In this document: piece by piece, positions 47,609 through 55,964 of the stretch
How the letters are laid out: the number at the start of each line of letters is the position of its first letter
Position numbering within the stretch: position 1 is the stretch's first letter
Assembly: GCF_019740315.1 (NCBI RefSeq)
Contig: NZ_JAHXZR010000012.1
Span: forward strand, 62,001 to 126,000
DNA from: Oceanobacter mangrovi
Lineage (GTDB): Bacteria > Pseudomonadota > Gammaproteobacteria > Pseudomonadales > Oceanobacteraceae
Direction of reading: 5' to 3'
DNA length: 64,000 bases
The notes under the pieces: generated by a model
What the model was told of the DNA's origin: nothing
The model's database searches: none
The model's input: only the letters and a program-made list of their open reading frames with translations
Position numbers and translations under genes: made by a program

Positions 47609-48280
47609 GTGTTGAATATGGTTGGCGGCATCGCCTCCAGTGGCCAGACCCATGAAGGCCTGGTTCGATCCCGTAACGAAGACAGTATCCTGCTGGTTCC
47701 TGAAAGCGGTTTGTGGGCTGTTGCCGATGGTATGGGGGGGCACGAAGCCGGCGACTATGCCAGTCAATGTGTCGTAACTCACTTGCAGCAAGCGTGTAAG
47801 CATCATAGCGGCAGCCAGTTGGTTGAATATCTGCCTGCTGCGATTCAAAACGCCAATCACGAATTACTGGAATTTGCTCGCTGGCAAAGTGCCCACGGAA
47901 TTGTCGGGACTACCTTTGTTGCATTGATTCTGGAAGGCGAGCATTACCACTGCTACTGGACGGGTGATAGTCGATGCTATCTGCTCAGGGATAATCAGTT
48001 GCTGATGCTAACTGAAGACCACGCCGACGAGGGGGCCCTGACCCATTGCGTCGGTGTCGAACCGGTCGCCTTTACTGATTACACCAATGGTTATTTATAC
48101 GAAGGCGACCGGTTTTTCCTGTGCACTGATGGCATCAACAAGGTCATCACGGATCAACAACTGGAAAACGGTTTGCGCCAGCTGCACGAAGACATTGACC
48201 AGATCAACAGCCGGTTTGTTTACGACGCACTGCGACGCGGCGCCCCGGATAACCTCAGCAGTATTATTGTGGACGTGTGA
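47609..48280 (+). CDS. pppA: PP2C-type protein phosphatase PppA
   Basis: 223 aa from a GTG at 47609; an ATG at 47618 is an alternative, and neither has a strong ribosome-binding site. PP2C metal and catalytic motifs are all visible: RNEDS, VADGMGGHEAGD, GTTFVALIL, WTGDSRCYLL and CTDGINKVITD. It removes phosphate from kinase targets and counteracts PpkA. Last gene of the plus-strand T6SS operon. Only 9 bp separate its stop from that of the convergent gene Y, with no obvious terminator. Confidence 0.93.
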   Translation: MLNMVGGIASSGQTHEGLVRSRNEDSILLVPESGLWAVADGMGGHEAGDYASQCVVTHLQQACKHHSGSQLVEYLPAAIQNANHELLEFARWQSAHGIVGTTFVALILEGEHYHCYWTGDSRCYLLRDNQLLMLTEDHADEGALTHCVGVEPVAFTDYTNGYLYEGDRFFLCTDGINKVITDQQLENGLRQLHEDIDQINSRFVYDALRRGAPDNLSSIIVDV

Positions 48281-48289
48281 AAAATGGCT

Positions 48290-48715
48290 CTACACCCAGG
48301 ATTGCAGCAGAGCCTGCTGAAGTTCAGGGTTTCGCCAGACTTCGGCGACATAGCCAAAAAAGTCGTTTAATTCGTCCTCTTCTGGTTGGCCAGGACGTAA
48401 TAGTCCATGCTGGCTCCACCAGGCCTGGTAGGTTATTTCTCGCTGGTGTAGGGTGTCTTTGATGAGGAAGCTGGTTGTTCCTGAAGACACATCGTGGCTG
48501 TATAAAACCTGTACTTCAGGGTGGTTGATCGTCCAAATTCTTTGCTGAATTTGGAGAATTATATCCACCCCTTGTTTATACAGAGCACTATTATTTTGCC
48601 CTTGCTGGAAAAAACAGCCGCTAACATAGTTGTAGGTGCTTGTAGGGTGGCGATGACCACTCATAGGGTCAAATTCGACCAATCCGCGGTCACCAAATCC
48701 GTTAAATAAAATCAT
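48290..48715 (-). CDS. Unrecognised protein Y, candidate T6SS immunity or cargo partner
   Basis: 141 aa, not recognised. Rich in aromatic residues (AWWSQHG, YVAEVWRNPE), with no signal peptide or TM. An acidic C-terminal helix (PEEDELNDFFGYVAEVW) is visible, and the N-terminus contains VEFDPMSGHRHP. Its ATG overlaps the stop of gene X by 4 bp, so the two are translationally coupled. Position at the end of vgrG-PAAR-X-Y suggests an effector/immunity pair, with Y the likelier cytosolic inhibitor if X is the toxin. The reverse assignment is possible. Base composition looks more AT-rich than the T6SS core. Confidence 0.7.
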   Translation of the reverse strand: MILFNGFGDRGLVEFDPMSGHRHPTSTYNYVSGCFFQQGQNNSALYKQGVDIILQIQQRIWTINHPEVQVLYSHDVSSGTTSFLIKDTLHQREITYQAWWSQHGLLRPGQPEEDELNDFFGYVAEVWRNPELQQALLQSWV

Positions 48716-49335
48716 GTTTTTACTTCAGCCAGACCGGTCAACAAGTCGATAGCAACAGCTCTCCGATGTGCGAGGGCTTCTTGCTGTTCGACACCAGGGT
48801 AAAGGCAGGGGACGTGATTAACCTGACTGTCTTCTTGAGGTGGTACGTGGTTTTGCTGGCGTTGTTGTAAATACTGGATGCGTTGCTGTTTTAGTTGCAG
48901 TACTTGCGATTTGTCGGTCCAATCGATGCCGTAACGGCTGGTGTGATAATAGGAATCAGGGGTTGGCAAGTAGCCGTAAACTCCTAGTTCGGACTTTTGT
49001 AGTTCTTCAGGGATCTCCTGCTTTGTGAGGGGGGCGCGAGATTGCTCTGATCCCTTTGCTTGCGACTCTATACCCGCTGCATTGGCAGGTAGCATACCGA
49101 ATCCTGCCAGCGCAAAAACTTCGGCAATGGCAATGGGAGCATGCAGTTCTTGCTGATCTTCCGGCAAGTCAGCCAGTTGTTCAGCTTTACGTCGTAATTG
49201 CTCACACACCTGTTGAGGGTCTGTAAACATGGATAAGGATTCCCCAACAGCTTCTGCAAAATGCTCGTAGACGGACAGGTATTTCAATGTCTCTATGGTG
49301 CCGGGCGCCTGCAGGTCATGCTCGTTTTCAGACAT
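48712..49335 (-). CDS. Unrecognised protein X, candidate T6SS effector or adaptor
   Basis: 207 aa, not recognised. A helical N-terminal half (EHFAEAVGESLSMF, CEQLRRKAEQLADLPEDQ) includes a short hydrophobic Ala/Gly stretch (IAIAEVFALAGFGMLPANAAG) that could be membrane-active or a chaperone-binding segment. The C-terminal half is Gln-rich and Tyr-rich (VYGYLPTPDSYYHTSRYG). AAGG lies 8 bp before the ATG. It follows the PAAR gene by 24 bp and is coupled to Y. It contains no catalytic motif I can name, so effector status rests on location only. Confidence 0.7.
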   Translation of the reverse strand: MSENEHDLQAPGTIETLKYLSVYEHFAEAVGESLSMFTDPQQVCEQLRRKAEQLADLPEDQQELHAPIAIAEVFALAGFGMLPANAAGIESQAKGSEQSRAPLTKQEIPEELQKSELGVYGYLPTPDSYYHTSRYGIDWTDKSQVLQLKQQRIQYLQQRQQNHVPPQEDSQVNHVPCLYPGVEQQEALAHRRAVAIDLLTGLAEVKT

Positions 49336-49359
49336 TGTTATTTGCCTTCATGAGGTGAA

Positions 49360-49653
49360 CTAGCCTCCTATCAACACATTGCCAGAACCTGCAGCGACCT
49401 TGCCGCCACAGGAAATCGCATCACCAACTCTGGCTGCAGGAATACCGTTGATTTTAACGCTCCCTGATCCGGCGGCAATGGAGCGGGGATGAGGGGGATT
49501 GTGGGGAATGACGTGCAGTAACACGGAGTCCCCCTGGCGTGCCGCAGGCAGGCCATTAATCAGTACATTGCCACTACCAGCCAGAATTGGAGTTGGTGGC
49601 CAGGGGCCGTGATTGGACGCTATGTCACCCAGACGGGCAGCAGGTTTTCCCAT
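49360..49653 (-). CDS. PAAR-domain spike tip protein
   Basis: 97 aa from the ATG at 49653, supported by AGGAGA at 8-nt spacing; the longer frame upstream would overlap vgrG. Three PAAR-type repeats are seen: KPAARLGD, LPAARQGD and IPAARVGD. It caps the VgrG trimer and often connects effectors. No extension domain, so any cargo must be a separate protein such as X. 16 bp after vgrG. Confidence 0.94.
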   Translation of the reverse strand: MGKPAARLGDIASNHGPWPPTPILAGSGNVLINGLPAARQGDSVLLHVIPHNPPHPRSIAAGSGSVKINGIPAARVGDAISCGGKVAAGSGNVLIGG

Positions 49654-49669
49654 AGTGATATTCTCCTGT

Positions 49670-51517
49670 CTAGTTGAGCATGATGGAGCCGGATTTGATC
49701 GCAACACTGCTGCTGCTGATCGTGATACTACTGCCGCCTACTTTCAGGGTAATACTGCTGCCAGCCTTGATAGTGATACTGCCACCGGCATCCAGTTGCA
49801 GATTGCCACTGAACTTTTCAGTACCGTCGCCGCCAACTTTTAACGTTGTATCGCCAGACACACTGGTTTTACTGTCTCCGCCGATCGTGGCGCTCTGGTT
49901 ATTACTTATACTGATCGTCTGATCATTATTGATGGTGAGTGTCTGATCATTCTGAACAGTTGTGGTGTGGTCATTTTTAACCAGTTCGTTGAAATCTTTC
50001 TCTGCCTGCAGATAAACCTCTTCGCTCCCTTTTTTGTCTTCGAAGTAGAGTTCATTGCAGTTGTCGACGCTGCCGCCCTTGACCGAACGGGTGCGGATAC
50101 CGGAACGGGTGCCTTTTTGGGATGAATAGGGTGGTTTGTGTTCGGTGTGGTACAGCGAGCCAAGTGCAAATGGCCGTTCGGGGTTGCCGTTTTCGAACGC
50201 GACCACGACCTCCTGGCCAACCCGTGGCAAAAAATAGGAGCCAAATTCACTGCCTGCAAAGCCCTGCATGACTCGTAGCCAGCAGGTACTTTCCTGATCC
50301 GACTTACCTAAGCGGTCCCAATGGAATTGCACTTTTATACGGCCATATTCATCGGTGTGGACTTCTTCGCCGGAGGGGCCAGTTACAATAGCCGTTTGCA
50401 AACCGTTAATGGTTGGGGCTATGGCATCCGGGAAGATCAAGGTGCCGCGAGGAACTGCCTCGATACGACAGTTGAACATGGAGCGGTTATTGTCGGCGGT
50501 GAATACCATTCGGGTCAGTGTGAACTCTTCATCCTGGTAGTCGAATGCTGCAAGAAGCCCGCCGACAGGTGCCAGCTCAACGCCAAAGTGGCTGCCAACA
50601 TCGAGGCCGCGGCAGTCGCCACCACCATGAAAAATAGATGCCCGGCTGGTTTCATTATCGCGGCGAGCACTGACACGTAATTTGCCATCGCCTTTGGTTT
50701 CTATGGTGTCTGAATAAACATAGGATTCCAGCGACATGACACCAGTGGCATTGGCAATGTTGCCGCTGGCTGTGGAGTTAACCTCAACCTTTTGCTGCGG
50801 CGTCATGTAGTTGTAGGAAGCTTCACTGTACTTGCCGGTAATAAAGCGGCCACTGTTTTGCCAGTAGGTCAGGTGATCCAGTGAAGGAGTGTGAGACTGG
50901 ATGCGAATTTTGGCCGGTGACATGGCTGGTAATGAATTCGCGTCGTCAGTAATGTTTAACGTGTGCTGGCCGTTTTCATGGCTGAAATAGAACGTCAGGC
51001 CAGACTGTTGGCAGACTCGTTTGAAAAAGTCGAGATCGCTCTCGTTGTACTGCACCCAGAAACGTTTGTTGGAATGACTGTTGGCCAATTCAATCTTGTA
51101 ACGGGCGTTGTCTCCATACTCCTTGAAAATAGCAGCAATGACCTTGTCTACGGGTTCATCCTGAAATATTCGGCAGTCAGAGCGGTGGGCCAGCAACAGC
51201 TCGAGCCAGGACGTTATGGTGAGTTGATAAAGACTTTTTGTACCAGCCGAACTGGTACCTTTAGCGGATAACTCGGAAATCAGACCATTAAAATATCGGG
51301 GCGTATCATCACTTTTTATGAGTTCAATTGTTGATGATGTTCCTATCACGTCTTCCGGTTTTAAATTGTGTTCTTGTTCCGAAAATACATTTACTTTAAA
51401 TGTAAATCCTTTGGACATGGAAAACTGACACTCCATGGAGTCCGCAATCAATATGCCGGATCCAAGTGTAGTCTCAATTCTGAATAGTCGTTTATCCTGA
51501 GTGTGAATGCTTGCCAT
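49670..51517 (-). CDS. vgrG: T6SS spike protein VgrG (TssI)
   Basis: 615 aa. gp27-like N-terminal domains (1-400) lead to the gp5 OB-fold with GRIKVQFHWDR and a GRIxV/WLRVMQGFAG block. A C-terminal beta-helix of short repeats (NNDQTISISNNQSATIGG) ends at KSGSIMLN. No fused effector domain, so this is a structural VgrG. Strong Shine-Dalgarno, AAAGGAG. It heads the minus-strand vgrG-PAAR-X-Y unit. Its promoter should lie in the AT-rich gap at 51518-51908. Confidence 0.96.
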   Translation of the reverse strand: MASIHTQDKRLFRIETTLGSGILIADSMECQFSMSKGFTFKVNVFSEQEHNLKPEDVIGTSSTIELIKSDDTPRYFNGLISELSAKGTSSAGTKSLYQLTITSWLELLLAHRSDCRIFQDEPVDKVIAAIFKEYGDNARYKIELANSHSNKRFWVQYNESDLDFFKRVCQQSGLTFYFSHENGQHTLNITDDANSLPAMSPAKIRIQSHTPSLDHLTYWQNSGRFITGKYSEASYNYMTPQQKVEVNSTASGNIANATGVMSLESYVYSDTIETKGDGKLRVSARRDNETSRASIFHGGGDCRGLDVGSHFGVELAPVGGLLAAFDYQDEEFTLTRMVFTADNNRSMFNCRIEAVPRGTLIFPDAIAPTINGLQTAIVTGPSGEEVHTDEYGRIKVQFHWDRLGKSDQESTCWLRVMQGFAGSEFGSYFLPRVGQEVVVAFENGNPERPFALGSLYHTEHKPPYSSQKGTRSGIRTRSVKGGSVDNCNELYFEDKKGSEEVYLQAEKDFNELVKNDHTTTVQNDQTLTINNDQTISISNNQSATIGGDSKTSVSGDTTLKVGGDGTEKFSGNLQLDAGGSITIKAGSSITLKVGGSSITISSSSVAIKSGSIMLN

Positions 51518-51908
51518 GATGGCTCCTTTCTGACTTACATCCCGCTATCCATGGGATTTGTGCAGTTGCTTGTGCTCGTCTGCAACGTTGCTGGACGCAG
51601 CCCAATAGGCACAAATTTGCATTTCGGATGTGAAATTAATCAAATAAATCGGGTCTGAAACGACTCGATAATAGCCTCCCTTGAAATTTTTTATTTGCCG
51701 GGCTTGTAAAATCGAGAAAGTTGTCACTATTTCGGTTTATATCGTCAAAAAGTTAGTCGATATGAACACAATATCAATTTTTTTAATGCGGCAGTTATCA
51801 TAAAAATAGTGTTTGGTTTGCGCACAAGGTTCAAGTTGAGAACTGAGTTTTTGACTTTGGCTGGTAAATGATTCCTGTCACGAGGTGAGTGAGCCTGACT
51901 GGTCTGGG
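51518..51908. other. 391-bp gap upstream of vgrG
   Basis: No credible gene; a 60-codon minus ORF (51545-51727) lacks any recognisable feature. The section from about 51660 to 51830 is AT-rich, like the other T6SS promoter regions, and probably contains the vgrG promoter. Near 51891-51920 GAGCCTGA/TCAGGCTC form a stem overlapping the end of the P-type ATPase gene, without a U-run. Confidence 0.45.
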
Positions 51909-54629
51909 TCAATCAGGCTCATTGACTTTACGCGAGCGACCCAACCATTTCTCCAGCTCGACCAGCCAGAGCACCGATGAGGCTACCAATATTACCTGCA
52001 GCCACTGATGTAGAGTCATGGCTTGTGTATCGAACAAGGCCTGCATGGGCGGCAAGTAGGTAAAGGCCAGCTGGAACAACAGCAGTAAGCCAATCGCATA
52101 AAGGGCAATTCGATTCCCGCACAGGCCTGGATAGTTTAGCACCGGCCCTTGAATCGAACGGGTGTTAAACAGATAGAAAATCTCGAACATTACCAGTGTA
52201 TTGACGGCGATGGTACGAGCCAGCTCCAGCGAAGCACCCTGGCTGTGATGGAAATAGAACAGTCCGAAAGTGCCACAGACCAGAATCAGCGACACAAACA
52301 GAATCCGCCAGATCAGCATGCGAGACAGAATCGCCTCACCCGGTTGGCGAGGCTTACGCTGCATGACATCGCTTTCCGCAGGTTCGAAAGCAAACGCCAG
52401 TGCCAGCGTCACGGCGGTGATCATGTTGACCCACAGAATTTGCACCGGCGTAATTGGCAGCGCGATACCCAGTACAATCGCCGCCATAATGGTCAGGGCT
52501 TCGCCCCCGTTGGTCGGCAGGATAAACAAAATCGACTTTTTCAGATTGTCATAGACTGTGCGGCCTTCACCGACGGCGCGGGCAATGGTGGCAAAGTTAT
52601 CGTCAGTGAGCACCATTTCGGCGGCTTCCTTGGCCACTTCGGTACCCTTGTCACCCATGGCAATACCGATATCGGCCTGCTTCAGCGATGGTGCATCGTT
52701 TACCCCGTCGCCGGTCATGGCCAGCACCTGGCCACTGGCTTGTAGGGCTTGCACCAGCTGCAGTTTGTGTTCGGGTGAGGTGCGTGCAAACACATCAACC
52801 TGCATGGCTCTGGCCTGTAATTCCTGTGGGCTAAGTTCGTCAATATGATGGCCACTCAGAACCGTTTCACCATCACCAATGCCCAGCTGACTGGCGATAG
52901 AAACAGCAGTCAGGGCATGATCGCCAGTGATCATTTTGACCCGAATACCGGCCTGGTGGCAGGCAGTTACGGCATCTATGGCTTCCGAGCGTGGTGGATC
53001 AATAATTCCGATAAGGCCCAGCAAGGTGATTTCATGTTCCAGCTCGCCGTAGTGCAAGCCGTTAATGAGTGGTGTGCCGACGATTCGTTCACCGATGGCC
53101 AGCACTCGTTGACCCTGGCTCGCCATAGCGTGCATTTGCTGCAACCAGTAATTGCGATTGAGCGGTTGTTGCTCGCCATTGGCCCGTTGGCAGGAGCACA
53201 TTTCCATCAGTCGTTCCGGTGCCCCTTTGACGTAAATAAACTGATGGCCGAGTTGATCCTGATGCAGGGTGGCCATGAAACGATGTTCAGATTCAAACGG
53301 AATGGCGGCCAGTCGCGGATAGTCGGCCAGGGTTTCAGCGATGGCCAGCTGGCTTTTATGGGCCAGAGTCACCAGCGCAATTTCGGTCGGGTCGCCCTGG
53401 CTGATCCAGTGATCATCCTGCGGATGCAAACTGGCGTCGTTACACAACAGTCCGGCGCGTAGCAAAGAAGACAGCTCTGCTTGCTGGGTTTGATCCGGTG
53501 GCAAGCCAGCAAAGGTAATCTGGCCATCCGGTTGATAACCGACACCAGACACCGCATAGCGACCATCGACAGTGGCAATGGTGGTGGCCGTCATTTCGTT
53601 ACGAGTGAGGGTGCCGGTTTTGTCGGAGCAAATCACGGTGACTGAACCGAGGGTTTCGACTGCAGGCAAACGACGGACGATCGCGTGTTGTTGCACCATA
53701 CGCTGGACTCCCAAGGCCAGCGTGATGGTCATGATGGCAGGCAGACCTTCCGGAATCGCGGCGACGGCCAGACCAACGGCAGCCAGAAACATATCGGCCA
53801 GCGAATAGTCCCGTACCAGCGCACCAAACAACATGGTTACCAACGCCATCACCACAATGCCGAAAGTCAGTTGTTGGCCAAACCGATCCATTTGCCGCAG
53901 TAGTGGGGTAGTGAGCGTTTCGACCTGACCCAGAATAGCGCTGATACGGCCAATTTCGGTGTTATCTCCGGTTTCAACCACCACGCCAGTGCCGGTTCCA
54001 CTGGTGATCAGCGAACCTGAGTAGAGCAGGCAGCGGCGGTCACCCAGCACCGCTTCATTGGCGACGGCCTCGACGCTTTTGGACGCAGGCACGGCTTCAC
54101 CAGTCAGCAAGGCTTCATCGGCTCGCAGGGCAGTAACCTGCAGCAAGCGAATATCCGCCGGTACCCGATCGCCCGGGTTGAGGTGGACAATATCACCCGG
54201 AACCAGCTGGTCAGCAGCGAGGTTTTGTTTGTGGCCATCACGGCTGACCAGTGCCTGTGGCGACAGCATCTGGCTAATTGCTTCGAGGGCGCGTTCGGCT
54301 TTGCCTTCCTGCAGAAACCCGATCACGGCATTCAGAATGACGACCACAGCAATCACTGCGGCATCGGTGTAATGCTGCAGCGCGACGGTCAGCGCAGCGG
54401 CGGCCAGCAACACATAAATCAGCACATTGTGAAACTGCAACAACAATCGCATCAGAGCACTGCGCTGCTTCGCCGGGGTTAGTCGGTTGGCACCATATTG
54501 TTGCTGGCGCTGGCTGGCTTGTTCGCTGCTCAGGCCGGTTGCCGTGGCTGAAAGCCGGGTGAGCGCTTCCGCTGGAGCCATGGCATGCCAGGCTGTTGGC
54601 TGGGCAGGAATGGGTTTCGGTTTGCTCAT
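51909..54629 (-). CDS. P-type cation-transporting ATPase (P2-like)
   Basis: 906 aa from the ATG at 54629, with AGGGAG upstream; an upstream ATG would add 10 residues. The actuator loop reads LLTGEAVP. PEGLP lies in M4 (about 293-297), the phosphorylated Asp in DKTGTLT (about 336), and the hinge is MTGDGVNDAPSLKQADIG. About 10 TMs. It resembles calcium pumps overall, but M6 reads NMITAVTLALAFAFEP. The Asp expected two turns after the Asn in Ca2+ pumps is missing, as in the cyanobacterial Pma1-like group. Ion specificity is therefore open. No operon partner. Confidence 0.9.
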   Translation of the reverse strand: MSKPKPIPAQPTAWHAMAPAEALTRLSATATGLSSEQASQRQQQYGANRLTPAKQRSALMRLLLQFHNVLIYVLLAAAALTVALQHYTDAAVIAVVVILNAVIGFLQEGKAERALEAISQMLSPQALVSRDGHKQNLAADQLVPGDIVHLNPGDRVPADIRLLQVTALRADEALLTGEAVPASKSVEAVANEAVLGDRRCLLYSGSLITSGTGTGVVVETGDNTEIGRISAILGQVETLTTPLLRQMDRFGQQLTFGIVVMALVTMLFGALVRDYSLADMFLAAVGLAVAAIPEGLPAIMTITLALGVQRMVQQHAIVRRLPAVETLGSVTVICSDKTGTLTRNEMTATTIATVDGRYAVSGVGYQPDGQITFAGLPPDQTQQAELSSLLRAGLLCNDASLHPQDDHWISQGDPTEIALVTLAHKSQLAIAETLADYPRLAAIPFESEHRFMATLHQDQLGHQFIYVKGAPERLMEMCSCQRANGEQQPLNRNYWLQQMHAMASQGQRVLAIGERIVGTPLINGLHYGELEHEITLLGLIGIIDPPRSEAIDAVTACHQAGIRVKMITGDHALTAVSIASQLGIGDGETVLSGHHIDELSPQELQARAMQVDVFARTSPEHKLQLVQALQASGQVLAMTGDGVNDAPSLKQADIGIAMGDKGTEVAKEAAEMVLTDDNFATIARAVGEGRTVYDNLKKSILFILPTNGGEALTIMAAIVLGIALPITPVQILWVNMITAVTLALAFAFEPAESDVMQRKPRQPGEAILSRMLIWRILFVSLILVCGTFGLFYFHHSQGASLELARTIAVNTLVMFEIFYLFNTRSIQGPVLNYPGLCGNRIALYAIGLLLLFQLAFTYLPPMQALFDTQAMTLHQWLQVILVASSVLWLVELEKWLGRSRKVNEPD

Positions 54630-54800
54630 GATTGCGGCTCCCTGCAAGTGTCTCTGCATCCCAGCTTAACGCTGGCATCGTTGCCTGATAGCGAAGTTGG
54701 TCAATTTTTGGACGATAAACGTATTGTCGAGGGTGCCGCAGGGCTATGACAGCAATAAGACCAGCAGGAAAATGGTGGCGTGGGTGTATGGACCAGAAAC

Positions 54801-54831
54801 AAAAAAGCCCCGTCCGACTGGACGAGGCTTT
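54801..54831 (-). terminator. Intrinsic terminator of ssrA
   Basis: On the minus strand AAAGCCTCGTCC pairs with GGACGGGGCTTT (one wobble) around a 4-nt loop and runs into TTTTTT. It lies directly after the mature tmRNA 3' end. Confidence 0.9.
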
Positions 54832-54837
54832 GTTGTT

Positions 54838-55197
54838 TGGTGGAGATGGCGGGAGTTGAACCCGCGTCCGCCAATCCTCCACTAGAAGATCTACATGTTT
54901 AGTCTTCTCTATTGATTTAGCCAGGCACGGCCCGAGAGACAGGGCATGACCAGCGAGCTCGATCAGGTTTTAGCCGTTCAGTTCCGAGCGAAACATCCAG
55001 GCGATCCTATGGGGCTCAGCCCTCGTCCCCCAGTCATAGGCACCTGAGTTCGGAGGTAGGCAGGGTTATTAAGCTGCCAGTGCGTAGTTTTCGTCGTTTG
55101 CGACTATAACTTTGTAAGACGTTTATTAACGAGATCACCTTACCCTCTCGACATGCACCGCTAGCTTTGTAATCAACGTCGAATCCGGATCATCCCC
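54838..55197 (-). ncRNA. ssrA: tmRNA (transfer-messenger RNA)
   Basis: About 360 nt. The 5' end GGGGATGATCCGGATTCGACG and the 3' end with the T-arm GTTCAACTCCCGCC followed by CATCTCCACCA form the tRNA-like domain, with CCA encoded. The resume ORF at 55072-55101 (minus) reads ANDENYALAA followed by tandem TAA stops, the same tag as in E. coli. It rescues stalled ribosomes with SmpB, encoded just upstream on the same strand. Confidence 0.97.
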
Positions 55198-55324
55198 AGA
55201 AACTTGTCTACTGGCTGCTAACTCTGGCCAGTTTGGTTTGTGACCGCCATTTGCATAGCGAGTTCCAAACCAGAAGCGGAATGTTAAAGAACCCACCGGC
55301 GTTTGCCAAGTGGATTTGTAACAT

Positions 55325-55807
55325 TCAGCGCACCGAGTGCTTCATGATGCGCTCTTTTTGCTTGGCCCAGTCGCGGTCTTTGCTGCTGTTACGCTTGTCG
55401 TGCAGCTGTTTACCCTTGGCCAGGGCGACTTCGCCCTTGATCATGTGACCTTTCCAGTAAATGGCGGTGCAGACGCAGGTGTAACCCTTGGCTTGTACCT
55501 TTTGCTGGAGGTTTTCGATCTGGCGACGATGCATCAGCAACTTGCGCTCACGGCGAGGTTCGCAGACCACGTGAGTTGATGCCTGGTTTAACGGGGTGAT
55601 GAGGGCACCGTGCAACCAGGCTTCGCCTTTGTGAAATTCGACAAAGGAATCAACCAGCTGGCATTTGCCTTCACGCATGGCTTTTACTTCCCAGCCTTGT
55701 AGTTCAAGACCAACTTCCAGTTTGTCTTCGAGGAAGAAGTCGTGTCGCGCCTTTTTGTTGAGGGCGATGGTGGGGCTGGAGTTTTGGGTTTTTTTCTTGG
55801 CACTCAT
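55325..55807 (-). CDS. smpB: SsrA-binding protein SmpB
   Basis: 160 aa from the ATG at 55807, the same length as E. coli SmpB. Upstream in-frame starts add up to 45 residues without family similarity. Motifs include IALNKKARHDFFLED, LELQGWEVKAMREGK, STHVVCEPRRERKLLMH and a C-terminal DRDWAKQKERIMKHSVR tail that enters the A site. Binds tmRNA and delivers it to stalled ribosomes. The start has no clear Shine-Dalgarno (CTGACCTT precedes), which is unusual here. Confidence 0.95.
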   Translation of the reverse strand: MSAKKKTQNSSPTIALNKKARHDFFLEDKLEVGLELQGWEVKAMREGKCQLVDSFVEFHKGEAWLHGALITPLNQASTHVVCEPRRERKLLMHRRQIENLQQKVQAKGYTCVCTAIYWKGHMIKGEVALAKGKQLHDKRNSSKDRDWAKQKERIMKHSVR

Positions 55808-55964
55808 AAGGTCAGAAACAAGGTCCGAAAACGCTGACATGACATCGGATAGTGAATTTGCCCAGATAGTCTTGAAAATTGGGCCAAACCTGAACCGACA
55901 TTGGCTTGAGGCGAAATGACAAATCTTTGACAATACAGCCACTAGTTAAGCGGGGAAGAATAAC

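Noticed and set aside
49670-49950. Repetitive DNA at the 3' end of vgrG suspected to be a tandem repeat array
   Set aside because: Explained by the degenerate beta-helix repeats of the VgrG spike, not by a DNA-level repeat or CRISPR.
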